The notes under the pieces are model-generated. The model was not told the origin of the DNA. It searched no databases and saw nothing but the letters and a program-made list of their open reading frames with translations. A DNA stretch of 64,000 nt from Linum tenue (lineage: Eukaryota; Streptophyta; Magnoliopsida; Malpighiales; Linaceae): contig CAMGYJ010000008.1 of NCBI GenBank assembly GCA_946122785.1, positions 55,748,963 to 55,812,962 of the forward strand, read 5' to 3'. Made by a program: the position numbers and the translations under genes. Of the stretch, positions 22,394 to 32,027 are shown one piece after another (position 1 is the first letter of the stretch; each line of letters starts with the position of its first letter).

Positions 22394-22815
22394 GATGGGT
22401 CGACCCATCCCTCCCCGTACCTAAATGGGTATTACACGACATGGCTCACACTTAGTACAAAACGTGTATGTATATTGAGTTACCACACCGCCTCTTTGCC
22501 ATCACTAATTTCTGGTAATGTAATTCATAACAATAAGGACTTTGCTACGGTGACATGACTTGCACTTTTAGGTCGACCTCATATAGGATTAGGTCGACCT
22601 AATCTGCACTTTTAGATCGACCTTATATAGGATTAGGTCGACCTAATATGTCGTTTCAGTTTTGTGAGGTTCAACGACGTGGTTGACCTTTTATAGCAAA
22701 TGGTCGGCCTCATTGGGAAGCGAACAGAATGAAAGGTCGACCCAAATACCTCATAGGCCAACCATTTTGATTAACTGAGGTCGACCGCATTAGTACGAGG
22801 TCAACCGCGTGCACA
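22394..22815. repeat. array of GTCGAC-centred palindromes
   Basis: A perfect 18-bp palindrome GGATGGGTCGACCCATCC lies at 22394-22411. From about 22568 onward AGGTCGACCT or one-to-two-base variants recur roughly every 18-65 bases (about 22570, 22592, 22615, 22637, 22700, 22735, 22781, 22799). Some are linked by an exact ATATAGGATT spacer. No gene is seen. The regularity suggests a satellite-like or LTR-derived block. Confidence 0.65.
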
Positions 22816-23349
22816 CCGTATTCGTATTGGATAAGGATTCCAACACCAGAAAGGTAACCCTAACTTATCTACCACTTAATTCGACTCATTCTTGTCCTAA
22901 ATATCTATAAATACGAATATATGTCACCTTCGTAGGAGAAGAAGTAGAAGGGAGAATGGAGAATCGGAGTTTGTAGGAGAAGAAAATGGCGGTGGAATTG
23001 GCAATGACGGAGAAGGAGATGATTTGCCGGAGGGTTTTGAATTGGGGAAGAAGAACAACAAAAATCGGAGGTTGAGTCAGAGAGAGGGGAGGGATTTTTT
23101 TTACAACCAAGAGAGTGAGGAATTGAAATGGAAAGTGAAAAGTTATTGGTGGTCTCCCCCTTTATTGGTAGTGTCTCCCCTTTGGCTTGGCTGGCTAGCC
23201 GGGTCATGCTTTCATTTAAGGGAAAATGGAGCCTTCCCCAAGCCAACAAATTACAACCATTCATTTTGTTTTTTTGTTGATGTGGCCGAATCCTGACCCT
23301 ATGAGTATATACTCACGAATTTGGTTGTTAGCACAATAGCCGAATTGCC
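22816..23349. other. no confident gene
   Basis: Open frames exist on both strands (for example minus 23264-22905), but none shows family motifs and they overlap each other. A purine-rich stretch at 22930-23110 accounts for several of them. Confidence 0.35.
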
Positions 23350-23565
23350 ATGAGCCCATCATATTCTGCAACTGGGAAGTACGATGAGGCGAAGAGAGCG
23401 AGGAAGATGAAGCGGGTGGAGAAGGCGCCAGGTAGCAGCTCAATTGAGATTGGTAGTTTAGTTCACTTGTTTATTGCTGAAGAGAAAGCTCATCCATTAG
23501 TGGAAGAAATCTATTATGTTATGGAGAAGATGCGTACTCAGCCCAAAATTTCTTCTCCCACTTGA
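23350..23565 (+). pseudogene. PPR protein C-terminal (E/E+ domain) fragment
   Basis: The frame reads ATGKYDEAKRARKMKR, then APGSSSIEIGSLVHLFIAEE and HPLVEEIYYVMEKMR. This matches the E and E+ motifs at the end of PLS-class pentatricopeptide-repeat proteins (typically PGCSWIE...VHEF...HP..EEIY). These proteins bind organellar RNA and recruit editing machinery. The upstream PPR repeats are absent and the 5' side is broken by stops, so this is an isolated tail. It ends two bases before the long terminal repeat at 23567. Confidence 0.75.
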
Positions 23566-23566
23566 C

Positions 23567-23857
23567 GGCTAAATTACACGTTTGGTCACTCAAATTATAC
23601 AAATCTTTCACGTTTGTCACCCGAATTACTTTTCTTTCTTATTCGCCACTAACTTTACGAATTGTTTCACGGTTGGTCACCGGCCGTTACACTCCGTTAA
23701 GTCTGTCCTACATGGCAGTCAACTATAAAGTTTGACCGTTAACTAGATGAGGTGGAAATTAAAAAAAAATAAAAAAATTTCTTTCCACCTCATCATTGCA
23801 CTTATTTTGTCTATATAATTTATCATATTAATAATTTAATAAAATTTAATAAATTAC
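23567..23857 (+). repeat. left terminal inverted repeat of unit A
   Basis: It begins GGCTAAATTACACGTTTGG and ends near AATTTAATAAATTAC. It matches the inverted 31521-31813 with a handful of differences and small length changes in an A-rich tract (about 23760-23778). It contains repeated TTTGGTCAC-type phrases, also present in the TIRs of unit B. Confidence 0.85.
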
Positions 23858-24242
23858 ATCGTGGATTTTGTTCTTAGCCATCAAGAGACAGTTCCAGCAG
23901 TCGTACTCTCCTAGGTCTTCGTAGCAAACCGCGCCGCCTGTCGCCTGTCGGGGAGCCTGGGTTGCGATTCGGCATGTTGTGCGTGAACGATGGGTCGTTG
24001 TTCCTGTTTCTGTATCCGTACCTCGTCTGATCCACCAACGTATCCACGAGGCGCGCCACGTTGTGGTTGTAGAACTTGCTCTCGGATTTCCCCATGCAGT
24101 CTGGTCCCTTCATGATTGTCATGTCTGGGAATTTGTCGTGGTCAAGGCTCGAAACCATACCCAGAACAACGATAGAAGCTACTGCGATTGGGACCTGTAA
24201 TTCATATCTTCTTCTTCTTCTTCTTATGTTTTGGGTGAGCAA
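23858..24242 (-). pseudogene. DUF26/Gnk2-domain gene fragment, frameshifted
   Basis: Minus-strand coding resemblance runs from a hydrophobic leader (VPIAVASIVVLGMVSS) through KFYNHNVARLVDTLVDQTRYG and SFTHNMPNRNPGSPT. In the next frame it reaches AVCYEDLGEYDCWNCLLMAK. The last part is the Cys-x8-Cys-x2-Cys signature of DUF26 (Gnk2/cysteine-rich receptor-like) domains. One extra base near 23945 causes the frame change. No ATG is in frame with the leader, since the nearest is one base off. The frame runs into the TIR, so the 3' end is missing. It is divergent to the DUF26 gene at 31081. Confidence 0.7.
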
Positions 24243-24265
24243 TCGTTGTAACCTGCGGACTTTGG

Positions 24266-24278
24266 ATTTTATAGCTCA
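24266..24278 (-). promoter_or_regulatory. TATA-like box of the antisense DUF26 copy
   Basis: The minus strand reads GCTATAAAATCC about 25-50 bases upstream of the leader of the DUF26 fragment, a normal position. Evidence is sequence and spacing only. Confidence 0.45.
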
Positions 24279-24394
24279 GTGTTTATTCCTTGCCATTAGA
24301 GATACGTTCCTTTTTGTGTACTGTATAAAGAGTTTGAAGTCACTAAAATAGCATGTCTATCCATATCATTTGATGGAGAGACTCCTTCCTTAAT

Positions 24395-24403
24395 CTATAA
24401 ATA
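24395..24403 (+). promoter_or_regulatory. TATA-like box probably belonging to the DUF26 gene at 31081
   Basis: CTATAAATA on the plus strand lies 62-70 bases before the Copia insertion point. If the Copia is removed, this box is roughly 115 bases upstream of the ATG at 31081. The two junction sides share ACTTGAATCCAATAACA/GTTGAATCCATCCAATAACA phrases, like an interrupted leader. Confidence 0.45.
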
Positions 24404-24465
24404 CACGTACAACTTGAATCCAATAACATATCGATCAATCAATCAATCCCCGCTATGAGAGGTAC

Positions 24466-24941
24466 TGTTAGAAACCGAACAGAAAAATTAGGGTTACCGA
24501 TCTGGCTGAGTCGCGGACTAGGTCGCTCTCTTTAAGACGTTCGCGGCACTGCCTTCGTTGCGCACGGCAGACTATCAGCCGGTCGCCTCCAGGATAAAAC
24601 AGCCACTCTTATTTTGTTGCTCATCGATTTTGTGCGAAAACCGGAGCTCTATGAACTCACTCTGTATCTCGTGTTTTTGCTCTCTGAGGTGTGTTTAGAG
24701 GGTTTGGGGCGTCTCCTATTTATAGGAGCAGAAAACCCAGAATATTCTTTCTTTCTTTGGGAATAAGTCATAATTAATTAGGGAGATAATTACTCCCATA
24801 ATTAAAATATATTATATTAGGATAATTAATTCTAATTATCTCCATAATATTCTTTTTATTTATTATCCTTCTATTTTCGTATCTAGAAAGAATACTGGAT
24901 AATTAATTCAATATAGCTTTCAAAGCTATTCTTTCCCAACA
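24466..24941 (-). repeat. 3' LTR of the Copia element
   Basis: 476 bp, TG..CA. Compared by eye with the right LTR I count about 10 substitutions and no indels, i.e. about 98% identity. Confidence 0.9.
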
Positions 24942-25789
24942 ATCCCCCACTTGAATAGTTTTGAAACTATCTCTGAGCATCAACAGATCCATAAGATCGG
25001 GCATAAGCTAAGGTATCGCGAAGATTTGAACCTTAGCGTAGTGGTTACACTTCCGATTTCATAAGGGTGACTCGTAGTCTTGAACCCTATCTCAGACAAT
25101 GTAGCACACCGGATCTTTTTATTGAGTGATATTCTCTCATAGGTCGTGCGTTTATGGCCATGCACGTTATCCCGGTTTAGTGAACGCTCTAGCAACTTTG
25201 TGCCTCCAAAGTTCCATAGAGAGCGGCCCCACTCCCACATTCACATAGGTGAGTCTATCAGAAGTACCCCCAAAGTAAAGTACTTCACTCCACATAGAGT
25301 ATAGATCTCATTAAGAGTTTAACTCAACCTCCAAGGCTTTGGGATTCATGCTTCACTATGCATGAACTTTTCTCAATATTACTCATGACTTGTTATTACC
25401 CATTGAACCCGTTTCTTGGGATCTCCCGTCTATCGGGTCGGGTTACCATCACTTGTAATCCATGGTTTGGTAGGCATAAGTCTCATACCCTTCGTGGTAT
25501 TTTAGACTTTCGCTCTAGCTAGTCCTTTCGTCAAAGGACCAACTAGATTCTTTTATAATCTCAAGTTCATCCTTTCGTCAAAGAATAAACTAGATTCTCT
25601 TTTAAGTGATCCACCCTTACTGCTCCAACAGTTGGGGACTCTCTCTTCCAGTACTGTTCTCATGACGAACTTGTCGCCTCTCACCATTTGTTATGGTTCT
25701 ATTTAGCAATTGCTATCGCAATGGATCAATACCGGCGGATACGGTCTTTCCCATAAGGGAATCTCTAGTAATGACCCTCTCAATCAACT

Positions 25790-25985
25790 TTCTTCTTTAC
25801 TAGCCATTGCTAGTTCTATCATATCTGATTCTATAGTTGATTGAGCCAAGATCGTTTACTTCTTTTTCTTAGACTTCCAAGACACAACTTCTCTATCGAT
25901 GTTTAAAACACATCCTCTTGTTGTCTTGGAGTCCTCTATAGGGTATTCTAATCCGCATCACTATACCCTACCAATACAGCAAAAC
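25790..25985 (-). pseudogene. Copia RNase H remnant
   Basis: One frame gives LVGYSDAD followed by a stop, matching the Copia GYSDADWAGD block. A second frame gives VSWKSKKK, then ILAQSTIESDMIELAMASKE, matching the SWKSKKQ..VALSSTEAEYMA.A.A.KE block. Stops and a frame change separate them. This is the end of the pol polyprotein, correctly placed about 0.85 kb before the polypurine tract. Confidence 0.75.
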
Positions 25986-27834
25986 CTTTGATAACAAATA
26001 CCAAGGTTTTTCTGTTATTTTAAGGTGTCTCATGACCCCTTTCAATAGCATTTCAATGCTTCATACTAGGACAATCAGTAAGCCTGCCAAGCACCCCCAC
26101 TATGTCGGGTCTCATGTTTATCAGCTGCCTCTCGCAGACTGTCGATGCTAGTATGTTCTTACTTTCTTACATCGTCTTTGGTGCTCTTAAAAATTATACT
26201 AGCACCATCAAACATTTATGCAGGTGTAGAACTCGTATTTCCTCTAGATCTAACTGTTTAGTTAAACTGATCTAGATGAAATCTCTTTCATTGTCCTAGT
26301 AATCTGGATCTCCGAGCATAAACTTGCTTCATCCAGATCTTTTTACCTTCATAATTCTCAACCAACATGGTTTTTCATCATATTGACATCACGAGTCTTT
26401 GTACCAAAGATCGAAGTGTCATTCATAATGCAAGTGTCATTCTCAAATTTGTACTAAATGCACTTGTCACTTTCATTTTAAAACCATGAGGGAGATCCAG
26501 TTTATTCATGCCATCGTCTTAGAGTCTATTTCAAATCTTACAATGATTTGTCTAACTATAGACTCCCTAAGCATGTTCAGGAATAACAACCCTATAGGTT
26601 GTCCCATGTAGATTTTCCTATCTAAATCACCATTCACAGAAACATGTTTAACAATCCATCTGACGCATAACACTAGCAATAACAAAAAAATTTACAATTT
26701 TTCCTTTTCGCTTAAAGCCTTAGCTATTAGGCGATCCTTATACTCATAAACTAAACCAATAGGTTTCACTTTTCTTTTAAGAATCCATTTATTACCCATG
26801 ACTTCATTGCCAAGAGGTAATTCTCAAAGATGCCAAATCTTGTTCGATTCTATCGATATATTACCCAAGGCTTTTCAACCAAGAGGTAACTCTACAAGAT
26901 TTTAAGTCTTACTAGACTCCACAAATTCCATTTCGTTAATAATGGATTCTCCCACAAATCTACATCTGTATGGAAGTTCGAACGTCTAGCAGACTTGTAG
27001 GATCTCTTCTTAGGGTGTAAATAACAAATTCATAACCAAAATCCTTCAATGATTTATGGTTCATTTGTCTCTTCTGAGTTCATACCCAGATTCATCACCC
27101 CCACTAGTTATCCATTATTTCTAATGGTAGGCAGGATATCACCCCCACTATATCTTAATATAAATGGAATCTTTTGGCATCAATGGTTTTCACAAACTAA
27201 TGAGTATTTCGTTTCATAGGCTTATGTGTTTTACAATAACTTAGACACTCATATGCTCTTCTAGTTATCATGTCACTGATTCTCTAACGCTACCACATGC
27301 ATGCCACATATCGAATAATCAGTGCAATCATAATGCAACTAGGCATTTCAAACTATTTTGAATAACTAGTTAGACAATCAGAGCACTCTAAAGAGCAATA
27401 AATGATTTATTGTCTTTCCATCATGTTTATCCATATCAAATAAATAAGATCTTTCGATTCTTCACTACATGATATGGGAATACGACCTTAGATATTATAA
27501 TTCTTCACAATGACGCACATGCCACATAGAAGAATTCATTTAATCTACTTAATCACTCCTTACATCTAGCATAGTCAACGGCTTTCTAGAGGTAAGGTTC
27601 ACTTCCACTTTCATAGAACCATCAACAATAGTGGTGAGGGTCGTGCCCAACAACACTTTCTCCTTCAATACGCCTCAATGCATGATTGAGCTTAGCTACT
27701 TTATCAAATGCATGCTTTGAGGCGTCAATATCCAACCACCATTTTTTTAGAATTGTCATTGAGGCCTATCACCCCATTAGTGATTATTACCACCAAATCC
27801 TCTTATTTAGTCAAGTTAACACTAGGTTGACTTG

Positions 27835-27890
27835 TTCTTACACTTTCGTGTCTTATGACCTAGTTTCTCACAAATTTAACAGAGAAACAT
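27835..27890 (-). pseudogene. Copia gag zinc-knuckle remnant
   Basis: The minus strand encodes a Cys-x2-Cys-x4-His-x4-Cys pattern (C-stop-I-CEKLGHKTRKC) with a stop inside the first loop. This is the nucleocapsid zinc knuckle expected between gag and protease. Its position, about 2 kb upstream of the RNase H remnant in element orientation, indicates internal deletion relative to a full Copia. Confidence 0.55.
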
Positions 27891-28977
27891 AGCGTCATTC
27901 TTAGAGGATTGGGTGAGAATCTTATGGTTACCACAAAGGGTACCATTCTATTTGGTATGGATCTGGTTCGGCTTGCTGCTCTCATTCTTGAAACTTTAAT
28001 GTTTCAGAGCAGCCTAAGTGGTTCGTGTAGTACTAATAATAGTACTTCTTACAATATCGTTATTATGGGCAATAAACCCATTCTATTCCCATATATTCTT
28101 CAATGCACACATTTAGACAAAATCATATATTCTTTCCATAGCATGTATTCAATTTATACTCTAATCATCGAGCCTCAATGCATGAATTCAAGCTTTCATT
28201 CTAGCATTCATAACCTTTCTCAATTTCATGCATAAAACCGTATGACAGAGATTCTATTTGTCATTTATTAATGACCCACGAGTAAGATTTCGATTCTTAC
28301 CTTTCGCCGAGAAACCATTGCTTTCAGCCTTTTAAAGCGCATAGCTTCTTTGTTTCTCGTCCTTGTTCCTTCCATATTGCCTTTGATGCTACAACCTTGT
28401 ATCCTTGCTTTATGGCATTCGGTCATCGCTACCATGACAACATCTGCTTCTCTTAGGAGTTTCCAAAGCTTAGCCTGTGCCCCCCACTCTTTGCTCCATA
28501 AGGGTTACTACAAGCTCTCGATCCAACTATATCATAAATATAATTCAAAGGCTTCCTGGTAAGATTTTTAACATTTTCTCATAAACGTTGTTTTCCCTCA
28601 ATCAAATAATAAAAGGATAAATCAGAAACACAAACGTTAAATAGGAAAAATAGAACCAGCAAAATTATTGATTCTCATCACGAGCTGGAAACCACAGGGG
28701 ACCCTGTTCTTCCTTGGGACAAGTGACCCAACGACTTTTGCTTGTGGGTTTTGGACAAAGCAATTCATTGGACCCACTGTCTATCAATGAAATCAGTTGG
28801 GTTTGTGATTTCATGGCCAAGCAATTCTTTTCTCCCTTGATTTCATGGCCAAAGTAATTATCTGCTCCCATTATGCTTTGCGTCACTCATGGTAGTGATA
28901 ATGCAAACAATACCTGCAACAGCTAACAGACAAAATCCAGGCATATATATATATATCTTTATTGACATATATCTGTT

Positions 28978-30271
28978 GGCTAAATTGTAAGTTTGGTCAC
29001 TCGAATTGCTACAAAATTTCACGTTTGGTCACTCGAATCCGTTTATTCCATTCGTAGTCACTTAAATTAGCTTAATAGTCCAAGTTTGGTCACTCTCCGT
29101 TAACCTCCGTCAGACTCCGTTAGTGCCGTCAGTTAACTGCTGACGTGGCTAATAGAGATGCCTAGTCACCCAATTTTAACCCAAGAAAAAACAGAAATTG
29201 ACCCGCCACGTCAGAAAAACATGTCACCTCATATAAACACAACTCAACTCACCCAACCTAAAAAAAACCATTAACCCACCCAGAAATTGAACCCGTGACC
29301 CATCCACCCTTCTTCTTCTTCCTCTATACCCTGCTTCCGCCGCCCCCGGAGGAACCAAAAAAGCCGGTTCTTCGCCATGGTCCAACAGAGGAATTCCCCA
29401 AGAAAAATACGTGAAGCCGAGCAGGTGGTTGGTAATTAATGGCGTTACGCCTATTATCGCCAACGTCTTCCATCACAACAATCACCCCCCTCAATGCCAT
29501 CCCGAAACTCGCCCCTCACTCCTCATCTCCATCTCGTCACAATTACAAATACCAAACTCCACGAAATGGAAGAGGATTCATCAACTGCAAGGCCGTCATC
29601 GACACCTCCCAGACTTACAGAGGCGTTTATGGTCCCTGGAGAGTCGAAGACTCCGACGTCCGAGAGGTAATTAAAGCTTCCAAATCCCACTTCGCATTTT
29701 CCTCTGTATTTAGTTGGGTCGTCCTTCAATTTCCTTACTTTTGCCCAATTTGGGAACTTTCAGGTCGGGTTGTACAGGGCGGGACTAGTGACGGCAGCTA
29801 CGTCGTTCGTGGCTGCTGCATCGATGGCGTTTCTGCCGGGTGTTTCTTCTCCGTTGAGCTCAGCAATCAAACAAAACCTCGACGTTCTTTACAGCGTGGG
29901 AGCTGGTAGGCTGGGAAGCAGGGTATAGAGGAAGAAGAAGGGTGGATGGGTCACGGGTTCGATTTCTGGGTGGGTTAATGGTTTTGTTTAGATTGGGTGG
30001 GTTGGGTTGTGTTTATATGAGGTGACATGTTTTTCTGACGTGGAGGATCAATTTCTGTTTTTTCTTGGGTTAAAATTGGGTGACTAGGCATCTCTGTTAG
30101 CCACGTCAGCAGTTAACTGACGGCACTAACGGAGTCTGACGGAGGTTAACGGAGAGTGACCGAACTTGGACTATTCAACTAATTTAAGTGACTACGAATG
30201 GAATAAACGAATTCGAGTGACCAAACGTGAAATTTTGTAGCAATTCGAGTGACCAAACTTGCAATTTAGCC
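28978..30271 (+). mobile_element. Pack-MULE B carrying a DUF2301 gene fragment
   Basis: 1294 bp with long TIRs (28978-29338 and 29914-30271, roughly 360 bp) beginning GGCTAAATTG at both outer ends. A perfect 10-bp target duplication TATATCTGTT lies at 28968-28977 and 30272-30281. The 575-bp centre is a piece of a host gene with one intron. Long TIRs, a 9-10-bp duplication and captured host exons define a Pack-MULE. It is inserted into the Copia element and so is younger than that insertion. Confidence 0.9.
29439..29928 (+). CDS. chimeric ORF: N-terminal part of a DUF2301 plastid protein, captured
   Basis: Two exons, join(29439..29666, 29764..29928), predict 130 residues. Exon 1 starts MALRLLSPTSS, is rich in Ser/Thr/Pro/Arg as in a chloroplast transit peptide, and continues to TYRGVYGPWRVEDSDVRE. 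A consensus GT..AG intron of 97 bases follows. Exon 2 encodes VGLYRAGLVTAATSFVAAAS and FLPGVSSPLSSAIKQNLDVL. From memory, this matches the start of plant DUF2301 integral membrane proteins of the chloroplast. The real protein is much longer, with several membrane spans. Here the frame runs into the right TIR, adding a few TIR-encoded residues (GRLGSRV) before TAG. The intron shows that DNA, not mRNA, was captured. Expression is unknown, and it is probably not a functional DUF2301. Confidence 0.65.
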
Positions 30272-30281
30272 TATATCTGTT

Positions 30282-30548
30282 TCATCTCTTTCGTGAAATT
30301 TCCCAGCCGCATTCTCTTTGCTTCCCCAATGCAAAGACAATAAGAAACCACCCGGCCGGCCTCGTTGTTCGATATTATCCACCGCTACGAAGAAACCCAG
30401 AGAGCCAACAAACCTTCTCTTATCCTGAGTTTCTTTGGTTACAGCGGCTGAGGCTTGTGTCGCGCGCCACGGTTGGGGTTTGAAGCCAGATACGATAATT
30501 GAAACCAATCTGTTCGGTACATATGACAGCAACTAAACGTTTTAAAAT
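30282..30548 (-). other. 5' internal part of the Copia element
   Basis: Lies between Pack-MULE B and the right LTR. It is moderately GC-rich with no recognisable coding. The expected tRNA primer-binding site beside the LTR is not evident; the adjoining minus-strand sequence is ATTTTAAAACGTTTAG. Confidence 0.4.
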
Positions 30549-31024
30549 TGTTAGAAACCGAACAGAAAAATTAGGGTTACCGATCTGGCTGAGTCGCGGA
30601 CTAGGTCGCTCTCTTTAAGACGTTCGCGGCACTGCCTTCGTTGCGCACGGCAGACTATCAGCCGGTCGCCTCCAGGATAAAACAACCACTCTTATTTTGT
30701 TGCTCATCGATTTTGTGCGAAAACCGGAGCTCTATGAACTTACTCTCTATCTCGTGTTTCTGCTCTCTGAGGTATGTTTAGAGGGTTTGGGGCGTCTCCT
30801 ATTTATAGGAGCAGAAAACCCAGAATATTCCCTCTTTCTTTGGGAATAAGTCATAATTAATTAGGGAGATAATTACTCCCATAATTAAAATATATTATAT
30901 TAGGATAATTAATTCTAATTATCTCCATAATATTCTTTTTATTAATTATCCTTCTATTTTCGTATCTAGAAAGAATACTAGATAATTAATTCAATATAGC
31001 TTTCAAAGCTATTCATTCCCAACA
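30549..31024 (-). repeat. 5' LTR of the Copia element
   Basis: 476 bp, the same length as the partner LTR at 24466-24941, with about 98% identity by eye. It ends 57 bases upstream of the DUF26 start codon, so LTR regulatory sequence now adjoins that gene. Confidence 0.9.
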
Positions 31025-31080
31025 GATACTACTGAAGCTCAAGTTGAATCCATCCAATAACAACGAAGATCAACTTCTTC

Positions 31081-31512
31081 ATGACGACGACTCCATCAAC
31101 TGCCGTCCTCATCATCGCGACGGTGCTGCTCATCTTTAGCGACAGCATTTTCGTCGTCGTCGTCCCCAACAGCGCCTACAACACAGACAAGATCGACGGC
31201 GACTGCGGCGTGCTGCTTGGTTCCCTCGACATCAACAACAAGATCATAACCCTAGCACTGAAATCCATGGACGCCGCAATTGGTTTAACAGCCAACGACA
31301 ACCCCAATATCTGCGCACGTGCTGTTGCTGTCGATATCTTGGTCTTCGCTGCCGCCAACTGTTCCGATCGGATATCTAACGACGAATGCAAGCTCTGTCT
31401 CTACAACGCGCAGTTCCGAGTCGTCGACCAGTGCGTTGGTAAGGTCGGAGGTTGGCTCGTGCTTGTAGATTGTTTCGTGAGTTATAGCCGCGATCCATTC
31501 GTCCTCTGTTAA
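31081..31512 (+). CDS. secreted single-domain DUF26/Gnk2-like protein
   Basis: An uninterrupted 143-codon frame. Residues 1 to about 28 form a hydrophobic leader (VLIIATVLLIF). The mature part has the DUF26 signature Cys94-x8-Cys103-x2-Cys106 (CSDRISNDECKLC), with further cysteines at 42, 78, 118 and 131 in Gnk2-like spacing. Single-domain secreted DUF26 proteins include ginkbilobin, a mannose-binding antifungal protein; longer relatives are plasmodesmata-located proteins and cysteine-rich receptor kinases. The stop codon lies 8 bases before TIR 31521. It pairs with the divergent broken copy at 23858. A Copia insertion separates its leader from the probable TATA box at 24395, so present expression is uncertain. 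Function is inferred from the fold only. Confidence 0.75.
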   Translation: MTTTPSTAVLIIATVLLIFSDSIFVVVVPNSAYNTDKIDGDCGVLLGSLDINNKIITLALKSMDAAIGLTANDNPNICARAVAVDILVFAAANCSDRISNDECKLCLYNAQFRVVDQCVGKVGGWLVLVDCFVSYSRDPFVLC

Positions 31513-31520
31513 CCATTTTT

Positions 31521-31813
31521 GTAATTTATTAAATTTTATTAAATTATTAATATGATAAATTATATAGACAAAATAAGTGCAATGATGAGGTGGAAAGAAA
31601 TTTTTTTTTATTTTTTATTTATTTCCATTTCATCTAGTTAACGGTCAAACTTTATAGTTGACTGCCACGTAGGACAAACTTAACGGAGTGTAACGGCCGG
31701 TGACCAGCCGTGAAACGATTCGTAAAGTTAGTGACGAATAAGAAAGAAAAGTAATTCGGGTGGCAAACGTGAAAGATTTGTATAATTTGAGTACCCAAAC
31801 GTGTAATTTAGCC
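31521..31813 (-). repeat. right terminal inverted repeat of unit A
   Basis: The inverse of 23567-23857, ending GTGTAATTTAGCC. See unit A for comparison. Confidence 0.85.
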
Positions 31814-32027
31814 TCGCAATGAAATGAGGCAAAATTTCACAATACGATTATGATATTCAACAGTTCAACATTGTGGCCTCCCAAAACTGATTTAGTGGCA
31901 ACGTCTACATTGGCAAGACATGACTATGAATTTTCCATACATGATTCATTTTGAGCTTTCTATGTATAGGCTTGTAATGAGGGCGAAAACAAGTGGTAAA
32001 GAAATTGATACAATAAGGGATGGACTT
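31814..32027. other. 3' flank of the LRR gene
   Basis: Short non-coding stretch between unit A and the LRR stop codon. The unit therefore lies about 215 bases past the stop, within or just beyond the gene's likely 3' UTR. Confidence 0.4.

Larger units (their letters stand above)
24957..28967 (-). other. Copia internal region, no intact gene
   Basis: About 4 kb with only short frames on either strand. Apart from the RNase H and zinc-knuckle remnants I recognise no domain. The segment 28660-28890 repeats TGATTTCATGGCCAA and is probably the element's 5' leader or gag start. Confidence 0.55.
24466..31024 (-). mobile_element. Ty1/Copia LTR retrotransposon, coding region dead
   Basis: Two 476-bp LTRs (24466-24941 and 30549-31024) start TGTTGGGAA and end TTTCTAACA on the minus strand. 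Flanking 5-mers GGTAC (24461-24465) and GATAC (31025-31029) look like a target duplication with one change. A polypurine tract ATTCAAGTGGGGGAT (24956-24942) adjoins the left LTR, fixing minus orientation. Internal remnants include a gag zinc knuckle (near 27870) and RNase H (near 25800-25980), all full of stops. No standard PBS is visible next to the right LTR. Pack-MULE B is inserted in its 5' part. Confidence 0.9.
23567..31813. mobile_element. Pack-MULE-like unit A carrying DUF26 genes, with nested insertions
   Basis: Long inverted repeats of 291 and 293 bp (23567-23857 and 31521-31813) start GGCTAAATTACACGTTTGG at both outer edges and remain closely similar throughout. Removing the 6.5-kb Copia between 24466 and 31024 leaves a unit of about 1.7 kb: TIR, an antisense DUF26 gene fragment, a divergent promoter region, a sense DUF26 gene, TIR. 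Unit B (28978) has related GGCTAAATT ends and a clear TSD, which supports a MULE identity. I could not find a target duplication for unit A, so its borders may have been rearranged. Confidence 0.7.

Noticed and set aside
22886..23264. Minus-strand frames of 74 and 119 codons
   Set aside because: Overlapping frames over a purine/pyrimidine-biased tract with no motifs.
23558..31822. Target-site duplication for unit A
   Set aside because: Flanks CCACTTGAC and TCGCAATGA do not match, so none is claimed.
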